Assembly: GCA_036939355.1 (NCBI GenBank)
Contig: JALLAP010000852.1
Coordinates: 1-10,018, forward strand
DNA from: Thalassiosira profunda
Taxonomy: Eukaryota; Bacillariophyta; Thalassiosirophyceae; Thalassiosirales; Thalassiosiraceae
DNA length: 10,018 nucleotides
Direction of reading: 5' to 3'
Below, one piece after another: positions 1-8,500 of this stretch. A model generated the notes under the pieces. It was given only the letters and a program-made list of their open reading frames with translations, was not told the origin of the DNA and made no database searches. A program made the translations under genes and the position numbers. Position 1 is the first letter of the stretch; each line of letters opens with the position of its first letter.

Positions 1-462
1 GGATGGGCTCGGACGTCGACTACAAGCGTTTGTACCTCTTCGGCACCCTCGAGGGCTGCTGCAACGAGTGGTTCACGGACCAGAACATCAACGACTGCAC
101 CGCCAACGTCCGCCAGGGATTCTACCACTACGATCCCTGCGCGACGAACCGCCTGAACCCCGAGGATTGCGACACCACCATCAACTGGAGCAGCGAGGAG
201 GCCCACATCCGCGCGAAGTGGTATCCAGACCTTGATGGCTACGAATGCAAGAACGACGGGGCCATGCCAGACTGGATGATCGAGGAAGATTAGTGAGTTG
301 GTCTCGTCCCGTTTCGTTGCATTTCTGCCTCTGCAAGATCGCTCATGTCACGCGCCCATTCTCTCTCTCTGCAGTCATCCCTGGTACACGTTCGATACCG
401 AGGAGCAGTGCTGCGCGGCGTTTGGCTTCTGCGACCGACCGGGGTGGGATGGCAGCCGATAG
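1..462 (+). CDS. Cysteine-rich repeat protein of diatom type, 3' end (partial, two exons visible)
   Basis: The visible coding parts are 1-292 and 375-462, joined across a short intron, giving about 125 residues and a TAG stop at 460-462. The start lies outside the window: the ATG at base 3 falls inside a repeat unit and is probably internal. The visible protein has nine cysteines. A first partial unit reads YLFGTLEGCCNEWF followed by spaced cysteines. A second, fuller unit runs WYPDLDGYECKNDGAMPDWM, then across the splice into YHPWYTFDTEEQCCAAFGFC, and ends GWDGSR. The two units align at Y-x-F-x-T-x-E-x-CC, so this is a tandem disulfide-type module. From memory, such YPD...C.NDG..P.WM / TxEECC modules are common in diatom predicted proteins, often secreted or surface proteins. 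The N-terminus is missing, so no signal peptide can be checked and the function is unknown. Splicing is supported because it restores the repeat, whereas reading through stops at 291-293. Confidence 0.8.
293..374 (+). other. Intron (82 bases) in the cysteine-rich repeat gene
   Basis: The donor is GTGAGT at 293-298 and the acceptor is CAG at 372-374, after a CT-rich run (CTCTCTCTCTGCAG). A branch-site-like CTCAT lies at 342-346, about 29 bases before the 3' end. Removing it joins TA to T to make a tyrosine codon and continues the conserved YxFDTxEQCC module to a stop at 460-462. Without splicing the frame ends at TAG 291-293. Confidence 0.85.
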
Positions 463-553
463 GAGATCAGGAATGTTAGCGGCAGTATTGGATTAGACTA
501 GTCAATGGTGAACGCACTACTCTGGTACATCGGGATAAATTTATATGTACTAT
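463..553. terminator. Convergent 3' intergenic region with an AT-rich palindrome
   Basis: These 91 bases separate the stop codon of the cysteine-rich gene (plus strand) from that of the minus-strand gene. They contain the palindrome ATAAATTTAT at 535-544, which presents an A/T-rich, ATAAAT-like element to both strands and could serve poly(A) site selection in both directions. This role is inferred from position and composition; diatom poly(A) signals are loosely defined. Confidence 0.3.
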
Positions 554-2278
554 TCAATCATGTATCTGTTTCGCCTGTGCTGTATTGTTGGGTTCTCCAT
601 GCATTGTTTTGACCTGTGTCCCTTGCAACAAGCGGGGCATCCATCGCTGCCCTGCATTTTGCTGTGCCGCATCTCCGTTACCAGGCTTTGCCATGTCTTT
701 TCTATCTCCATCTGCATTGCACTCTCTCAAGAAGGTGGCATCCCACGAGGAAGCGTTGGAAGTAAGAGCCAACGTGAGCGACAGAACTGAATGGCGCACT
801 GACGGATGCTCATCGGTATCTTTGGGTGCGGACTCCTTCCGAATCTGAACCAGTTGGTCGTAGGACAATGATGATATGAGGACCGACGAATTGCTGTTTG
901 CAGTTGATCCCGACACGTTCGATTTCTTGGGAGTTGTTGTATCTTTGGCTTCGTCCTCAGTATCCATTTCATTGTGCGATCTCTTTCGGCCTTGGTTGCT
1001 CTTTTGCGGCGTGTCGAGATTGGTTGAAGCTTTGCGTTGTTGTTCAGAGCCCTTCACCGGCTGCGACGGGGTCTTTTCCATCGAATCAAACGACTTCGAG
1101 TAGGATGCGAGGAATTGCGACGGGAGCGTCAGTGGAGCCGATTCGGATTCCTCCTCAGTTTTGCTGCCTCCGCCAACGCTCCCGGCGCAGGTATCCTCTT
1201 TGCCCTTTGCCAATGTCTGACGTGGTGCTTTGCTTGAACAGTTGGATTGTTGGCTCGGCCGTTGCCTTTTCTCGCCGACGCGTCGATTGTCTCCGTACTT
1301 GGCTCGCACGTCCCGGAAATAGTTGCCACGGGCGACCTTTTCCTCCAGCGTTTTGGCCTTCAAGAACCCGCCCACATTCCACAAATGCTCGTCGTCCGAA
1401 GAGGAGGACGAAGATGCGTCGTCCTGTTTGCCAACAATCGCTTTTGGTTGAGTCAAGATCTCTTCCATTTTCTCTCCTTTTGCATCATCGTCTGCATCGC
1501 CGGCATTGCACGTTGGTTCAGCATTGTTCATAGACGCATCATCGTTGTCGACAGTCTCTTGTGGAGCCGCCAGACTTGTCTCTTTATCACCACCATCAGC
1601 GTCCGAACGATCAACAACAATGCCATTTGGTTCATCACTGCTATCGCTTTCTTTTCCATCTCCCTCTGCTTCCTTCGGAGGAGAGGCATCCACTTGATCA
1701 TCCCCCGCGCTGTTCCCGAGATCATTCTCTGCAACATCACCTTCTCTGATTCTGACCACCCGAAACTGAGCCATCGGCTTCAGACTGGACGACGAATACG
1801 TCGCCCCTCCGCTCCAAAGGAGCGAAATAATATCTCCGTCGGCCACTTCCACCACCTGCGCAGCGCCTTTTGTGGTGTCATTGAATCGGCGTCGCTCCCC
1901 GCCGGAAGTGTGCACGTGCACCAACCGAGACGCAGTTTTTGGAACGGACAGCCGCAGCCATTCACCGCCACTCGTCTCGTTGACGTCTGCAAAATTCCAG
2001 AAGTCTTTGCGCGGCACGAACTTCGACACTGCTTGAATGGACCTACAGACATCGCAGAGCTGCGGCCCATCGCACCCGTTCTTCCCCTTGGGCGACACGG
2101 CAGCGCCGGTCTTCCACCTCCGCTTTCTACAATTGGGGCACGCCCGGGAGAGGGGGCGGAGGAGGTCCTCCCTCCCGACGCTCCCCGGAAGTTCCAGCGG
2201 GGGCAGCGCCGGGCCGGATCCCTCGTTGTTGCCCTCGGGTGGGGCGAAGGGCCACAAAGGCGCGAGGTGGCCCCACAT
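554..2278 (-). CDS. Acidic, largely disordered protein with CxxC pairs and a weak FHA-like segment
   Basis: This single open frame encodes 574 residues and stops at 554-556 (TGA). I chose the ATG at 2278 because it is the first in-frame ATG; the frame stays open upstream to a stop near 2459, but only with a TTG. Residues 47-78 hold CPNC and CDVC pairs plus a cysteine at 69, a likely zinc-binding element. Residues 105-177 read like the second half of an FHA-type beta sandwich (LVHVHTSGG, VADGDIISLLW, AQFRVVRI), without a clear N-terminal G-R/S-x-x-H core. Residues 180-295 are very acidic and end in a run of serines then DDE. A basic helical stretch follows (LEEKVARGNYFRDVRAKYG, 311-329), then disordered sequence with likely nuclear signals (EKRQRP near 336; RKRSHNE near 431). 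A more conserved-looking helical C-terminus (SWDATFLREC) begins near 465. It is probably a nuclear regulatory or DNA-damage-type adaptor, but that is inference; I do not recognise the family. The gene is divergent from the WW-FYVE gene and convergent with the cysteine-rich gene. Confidence 0.7.
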   Translation of the reverse strand: MWGHLAPLWPFAPPEGNNEGSGPALPPLELPGSVGREDLLRPLSRACPNCRKRRWKTGAAVSPKGKNGCDGPQLCDVCRSIQAVSKFVPRKDFWNFADVNETSGGEWLRLSVPKTASRLVHVHTSGGERRRFNDTTKGAAQVVEVADGDIISLLWSGGATYSSSSLKPMAQFRVVRIREGDVAENDLGNSAGDDQVDASPPKEAEGDGKESDSSDEPNGIVVDRSDADGGDKETSLAAPQETVDNDDASMNNAEPTCNAGDADDDAKGEKMEEILTQPKAIVGKQDDASSSSSSDDEHLWNVGGFLKAKTLEEKVARGNYFRDVRAKYGDNRRVGEKRQRPSQQSNCSSKAPRQTLAKGKEDTCAGSVGGGSKTEEESESAPLTLPSQFLASYSKSFDSMEKTPSQPVKGSEQQRKASTNLDTPQKSNQGRKRSHNEMDTEDEAKDTTTPKKSNVSGSTANSNSSVLISSLSYDQLVQIRKESAPKDTDEHPSVRHSVLSLTLALTSNASSWDATFLRECNADGDRKDMAKPGNGDAAQQNAGQRWMPRLLQGTQVKTMHGEPNNTAQAKQIHD

Positions 2279-2571
2279 ATCTGACGTATGGCGGGGCTGC
2301 CTCTCGCCGCCGCTGCCCCGCAGACGACGCCCCCGGTGCCGCGTATGAAGGCAAGGGCCTGGCGAAGCGCCGCCTCCTATCGAAGCACCGCCAACCCCGC
2401 TGCGTGCCGTCCGGCTGCAATGGTACGCAAATGACAAATAGTTTGCGTGTAAATTGTATTAATCATTATTATGACTCGTCGCACAAAGTATCTCCAGTAT
2501 TAGAGTAGCGCTACCCCCTTCGGAGAGGTCGAACTTCTTCATTTCATTCCTCACAGGCGAGGCAGCGAACG
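2279..2571. promoter_or_regulatory. Divergent intergenic region, probable bidirectional promoter
   Basis: These 293 bases lie between the ATG of the minus-strand acidic-protein gene and the ATG of the WW-FYVE-CAP-Gly gene, so both promoters and 5' UTRs should lie here. The part next to the minus gene (2279-2420) is GC-rich. A marked AT-rich core, including TTGTATTAATCATTATTATG, covers about 2438-2480. A pyrimidine-rich stretch ending in CAG (2533-2556) lies 15 bases before the plus-strand ATG and resembles a 3' splice site. No conserved box could be assigned with confidence. Confidence 0.45.
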
Positions 2572-5500
2572 ATGGACGCCGGCTGGATCGCATCTACCGA
2601 CCCCGCGACGGGGCGGACCTTCTACGCCAACCGCTACACCCGGACGACGCAGTGGGATCCCCCGCCGGGCTGGAACTCGACATCTGCCGCACCCCAAAAT
2701 GGGGCTCAACAAAGTGCACCTGGCACGACCGATGTGCTGTCGGACATTGCCAAGGCCCGGGGGCAGATGGAGGCGATGGGGATGAATAACAACCAAAGCA
2801 ATGGGCGCGGCAGTGGAGGAGGGCGGCGGCAAGAGGATGTGCTGCCCGATGGATGGGAGGAGATGACCGATGCGGCCACCGGACGCAAATTCTACATCGA
2901 TCACGCCAACAAGGTCACCACGTGGGAGCGCCCGACAAGAAGCGCCAGCGGTAGCAATGGGGGCCACAGAGGTGCGGGGAGTGGCAGCAATGCGGCCAGC
3001 AGCGGGGCTGCCGAAAATGGGTTCGGATTCGACCCCAACTCAATCATGACGCTGAACCAGCACGGCAGTCACGCGCAGTGGGACGATCCCCGATCCGGCA
3101 GCCGGGCGGGGCACCGCGACAACAAGCACCACAATCGCCGAAACAACTACCACAGCGACAGCTACAAGGGGGGATATTCCATGGGCAATTCCTCGTCGCA
3201 TCCGGGACCGCCCCCGTTGGATTTTGCGGTGGTGTCGGTGCCGGACGCGCTGCGGGCCGAGTGTCCGGGGTGCTACTCCGGCTTTACGTACACCAAGCGG
3301 AGGCACCACTGCCGGCTTTGTGGGGTGAGTGAAATATGATTGTGATGATTGTTGCAAAGCCAGCCGAATGTGTGTGATTGCTTATGTTGATATATTTGCT
3401 AACTTGGTGCACGTCTCATGCATGCATCTACAGGACGTCTTCTGCGACGCCTGCTCCGCCTCCCGCACGGTCCTCCCCCTCGACGGGCCCGAATTTTCGG
3501 TGCCCGTCCGCGTCTGCGATTGGTGCATGAAGGACGTGAAGAAGGGAAACTACTTCAGCCTCCGCCGGTATTTGACGCCGTTGCAATTGTTCGATCCGAA
3601 CGATACGAGTCGAAGGAGGAAGGTGGACGACGGCGCGGGGAGCGGGGAGGCCACCAAGGAGATTACCGCGGACACGGTGGCGGCGTCGCTGTCGTCGCTC
3701 AGCTCGGACATTGACGCGATGGTGGGAGATCCCACGCAGTTTCAGGACAAAATGACGATCGACGCGTCGGTTTTGGTGCCTGCGGTGGGGAAACATCTGA
3801 AGGACCGGAAGACGGCCGAGTATGCCGTTCGCGTCCTGGCGAGCCTGTTGATGCTGGGAAACATTGCCGGGGAGGATTCGTTCGCGATGGCTGTGTACGA
3901 GGGTGACTTTGGCATGCGCCATTCCGACTCTACAAACTCGCTGGCGTCGAATGAATTGGGTGGCCTGAAAGGGACAAAACGGAGCAAGCCCTCGGAGATT
4001 GTGAATGACGTTCTGGCCGTGCTGGAGTGGAATGGAAGCGACGGGCGAACGCTCAGCGCAATGGAGCAGGCAGTGAAAGCAGTTTACTACCTCACCGAGC
4101 CGTCGTTCGTGGAAGGGGCAATCTCGAAATGGGACGCGCACCAGAGGCGAGGGAGCGAGGACGAGAAGGAAGAAAAGGGTGAGGATGGACCAGTGGACAT
4201 CGATGAAGTGGGCGAGTCGATGCACGACCTCGTCCAAATCGACGTCCACCGCGCGTTCCGATCGATGCTGGACCATGCGACGTCGTCTGCGTCACCCTCG
4301 CTGCAACGCTGGGCCACGGCGACGCTTCGACATCTCATTGCAGAAGACCAACGGCGCGCGTGCATCTACTCTTCGGGACCGTCGCGATACGATTCCTTCA
4401 TGTCCCACCTGGTCTCCACAGGAGGAATCATGATATTGTGCAGCCTCCTGTCGTCGGACGACGCTGAGACGCGAACGCACGCCACGTCGACATTGGAAGC
4501 TATCGTCATCGCCACCCGCCAGATTGTGCTCGCACTAAACACTTCACATGGGCCGGGAGGTTATTCGGCCCGCGCGGGGAGGGGCACAGAGGACGATTCG
4601 CGCATCGTCGATGCCATCGTGTCCAATGGCGGCTGCGGCCCGGCCTTGGCACACCTGCTAATCTCAGCAGATGAGTCCGTGGCCATGATGGGATGCTCGT
4701 TTGCGTCCTCGCTCATCTCCCCGTTGCTGACTGATCCCCGGGGATCGGGCCGGGCGCTGCAGCACTGCATTGCTGGCTCATCTAGTTCTGATGCAAAGGA
4801 TGATGGCTTGTCGTCGTATAGAAAGGCAGCAGTTGCACTCGTTGTCGGAGACGCCTCTTTCAGTGGCCCGGGTGGCGAAGCGTCGTGCCTACCTTCGTTG
4901 ATTCAGATATTGCGGAGTGGGGTCGACGCGAATGGTTGGGGAAACGCGGCTTCGCGATCGATGAAGCTCCAGGTTGCAGCAGGCGAATGCGTCGCCTCTG
5001 TTGCGCTGGCAGTTGGGCACATTTTGGGCACCATGGCTACCACTGATCAACTCTACTTGCGAGCCAAGAGCGCGTTGGAAATCATGGAGAAGGAACGCTT
5101 GTTCGATGTGGCCTACCGAATCGTCACGTCTGATGCCTCCCGGTCGTTCGACGCGTCGAGAAACACGCCGCAATCGCGTCTGAGAGAAGCAGCTGGCCTA
5201 ATGCTGCTCGCACTGTCGTCCTGCTCTGACCCCTCAGCGTCGTATCTTGTTTCGAACAAGGCGGTCTCTTCGCTTCTGGCCATTGCTGCAGAATCGCTGG
5301 GCGCTCCTTCGGCACTGCGAGGCGAGTGGGCGTCTCGTGGGTTGTGCCACCTCGAAACGAGTGCTGTGCTGCTCCTTCGAGCGTGGAAGGACGATGATGA
5401 ATCCAATCGGATCACCCTCCTTATGGACGCGCTTGACGCTGGCGCACTTGGACTCGCGTCGCGTCTTGTCAAGGCGAAGGTGCACCTGAAGGACCACGAT

Positions 5501-8500
5501 GGCAGCTACTCAAACATGCGCATCAAGATTGCCACCTGTTTCATGCTGGCAGCGATGTTTGGCATTGCCAGCGCCGACGGAGAGGATGGTGTTGGGGCAT
5601 CTCGCCTGTACAGTGCCGTCGATGCAGACTGCGCCGCCGCGTTGGCGTATGGTGGCGGCGAGTCGGACGGCAGGACCGATCTCCCGGCGCTGACCATTCA
5701 CCTCCTTGGCGCGACACTTCCCTACGCGCACAAATTTGCGAACGAGGGCGGCGACGAGCCGCTGCCCATGATGGACCTGACAGAAGCGTGCCTCTTGGCG
5801 GCAGGCAGCATGTGTGGTGCGGCGAGCGGGTGTTCTGATGTCAGTGACCCTGCATCAATAGAAATGCAGCCAGGCAAGTTCAGCAACCAGAGAGAAGACG
5901 CAAGTGCAATGGCCTGCAGGGCCTTGTTGGCATCCTCCAAGGATCGAGCTGGTCCCCTGCTTCCCTCTGTGCTCGTTGGAGCCCTGGGCGAATCTTTGAT
6001 TGTTCCAGCTCTGAGACTTACCCTCGCCATTGCCCAAAATGGTCACTACGAAGTACGTGGAGACCTTGCTAGGAGCGGTATTCTAGTGCCCGTGGGCGAC
6101 ATTTTGCAGCAATCACTTTCTTCTGGCGAGAGGTATAACTTTTCAGTGGCAATCGCCATCGTGCGGTTCTGCGGACCCTCTGCGGTGGGCAGCTCGAATA
6201 GAGGCAGCATTGCAGCGCTTCAGAACGCAATACGCACTTTGTCATGTGTGCTCGTGATACCGGAGAGCTCAGATCAGCATGCCAATGATCAGCGTCGAAG
6301 CTCGCTGTTGTCACTCAAACGCGAAAGCCTTCTTGCATTGGAGGCGTTGGGCTCGAACGAAACACTTCACAGCACGCTGATTTCAGATGCGTTTCCCAGC
6401 CTGACTGAGTTCCTGGCTCAAGTGGACGATGTTGAGGGCGATATTTCAGCCGAAGAATCGGATATCATGGTCTGTTCTGCACTAAGAACGATTCAGCGGA
6501 TAATCTCCCTTCCCTCTTCGGCGTCCTCTGCTGCCGCCAAGGGCATGATTGCGTCGCTCGTGAAGATATTAAACGCGAGAGGGGAGAGGCCAGCCAGCAA
6601 AAAGCGAGAAGTTTCACTGGAGCTACTGCATTCCATTGCGCTGGGCAAGAACGATGCTGCTGACAAGAGTGGCCTCCTGAAGAGCGGCGTCTTCGAGTCG
6701 GTAGCGACCTTGTTAGGTGAAGGGGGCGCTTCACCCAAAATGACAAGACTGGGTCTGGACATCATTGAGTTCGTCGTTGCTGAGGTTGATTCCGTAGACC
6801 CCAACTCCCCGGCGAGGGATGCTTATTTGCGACATTTCGTCAATGGCATGGCGAGCCAGGAAGGATTTCTGAGGGCCCTTACTGCGACCTTGATTGCCAC
6901 AAGAGGGACCAGTGGAGATGGCTCCCCTGCATCTTCTCTGTACGGCACACCGCTCCCACTGCCAGAGGACAGCAACGGACGCTATGATGTTGAGGACAAG
7001 GTCGTCAAGATCTTGTTCAGCATATCGTGGCTGCTCTGCAGTGATTCCAGTGGTGCTGGCAAGGAGCAGTTCTTGCATGCATTCATGCTGAAAGACGTCC
7101 GTGGATCCGCCGAGACTGTTGCAAATGCCTGCTGCGTTTTCCTCCAAGTCTTACTGAACGGAAAGAACGGGGTCTGCGTCCCGGCGAATCCTGTCGAGAG
7201 ACCACTCTTCTTGGATAACAAATTGCCCACTGTCCAAAGTCAATTGCTGGAAGGGTTGTCATCGAGTTTGGATGAGTGCCTGTCAAGCAACGAGTCTCGA
7301 GAGCACGCTGAACAGCTGATTTGCAGCTTCAAGATCCCAACACTCTGTTTAATGGGCTGTCGATCGAAGGGGATTGGCCAGGCCACGTTCGACTTGTACG
7401 AAAATGTGGTGTTCCCACTTCCGATTGACGTGCTTAGCGATCTGCTTCTCACAGACAAGAATTCGCTGGTGGCCCTGTTTGAGCTGGTCACAGGACAAAA
7501 CAATGCAGTGCCCGACGTTGATCACGCGAAGCAGACATTTGCTCTCACCCTCGGCAATCTCGCCAAGACTGGATCGTTGTCAGCAGCGGTGGAGCGCTTT
7601 GGGGTGCGAAATCTTGCCATTGCAGCGTTGTCAGCTGCGATGCAAGGAACTGGGGATGAAACTATTGACGAGAATGAGGACAGCTTGCCTCGGATTTGCT
7701 TGGATAGTTTAGTGGCGATCTTGTCCGCCAAAGCAGATGAGTTGGAAATCACTGCCTTGGAAGCGCGAACAATGTCAATGGCAATTGGCAAGATCCTGGC
7801 TTCTACAGTGCTCAATCGATTCTTCACCCAAGCGTCGCTTGAAACAACTTATGACGATACGATGGACCACAGTTCGGACCGCTCTGCAATCTCTCGGTCT
7901 GCCGAAGCTCGGCTGCTTTGTTCGATCGCTTCCTATCCTGAAACTCTAGAGACACTGAATAAGGCTGGAGGGTTGGAAGCCGTGGGTCTCATCGCCCACG
8001 AGGGAGAGCTAGCGGCAATTCGAGCCATCGCTAAGGCTTGTGAATTGAGCCCAAAGTTGGTGGTGGATGTCGACGCTCACCTATCGATTTTGGACGCCCT
8101 CGTGGAGGTGGAGACTAAGCTCACTCCAGAGCTGTCTGACCCCAGCAACCTTCGCGAGGTTGTGATCAAGTGCATCCAAATCATCATGCTCTTGAGCCAA
8201 GACCCGCAAACGAAATCAGCAGTCCTGTTGGCAGAGCAGAGCTTTGGTTGCTTGACGGCTGCGACGTGCATCATTTCTGCGCGAGCAAAGTTACTCGGTC
8301 AAGGAAATGGGGTGGATAAAGATGCCTTCTCTTCTGGCAAAAGGCACGTCCCTGCCAACAAACCGTCATCTGTTCAAAGAAAGGCGCCAGTTGTCAAAGC
8401 CTCAAAAGAGACTGCTGTCTCTGACGAAACAGAGGAATTGAAGCTTGGAGATGCAGTACTCGTCGACACGTCTCAGTCGTCTCCCTCCAAGAAGACCCCG

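Noticed and set aside
1377..1420. Possible simple repeat (GAGGAGGACGA-like) opposite the Ser/Asp run
   Set aside because: It simply encodes the run of serines followed by DDE in the minus-strand protein; no independent repeat element is needed.
898..1533. 211-codon plus-strand open frame
   Set aside because: It also lies antisense to the minus-strand gene and has shadow-like composition with no recognisable motif.
1247..2284. 345-codon plus-strand open frame opposite the acidic-protein gene
   Set aside because: It is the antisense of a longer, better supported frame. Its translation is rich in R, S, C and I without domain-like order, as expected for a shadow of a GC-rich minus-strand gene.
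2279..2437. Upstream extension of the minus-strand gene to residue 1 at 2437
   Set aside because: That extension starts with TTG, unlikely in a nuclear eukaryotic gene, and its 53 residues are G/R/S-rich and look non-coding. The first ATG is at 2278.
3415..3427. TGCATGCA-type palindrome near the intron acceptor as a possible regulatory site
   Set aside because: It is short, lies within an intron that has normal splicing signals, and nothing else supports a role.
3329..3433. Continuous reading of the long frame from 3329 as a separate gene start
   Set aside because: The first 35 codons lie in the intron. Joining 3324 to 3434 rebuilds a canonical FYVE finger, so the ATG at 3329 is not the start.
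3428..4276. 282-codon minus-strand open frame opposite the start of exon 2 of the giant gene
   Set aside because: It runs antisense to the FYVE second half and following helices, which are clearly coding. The product is rich in H, R and V and lacks domains.
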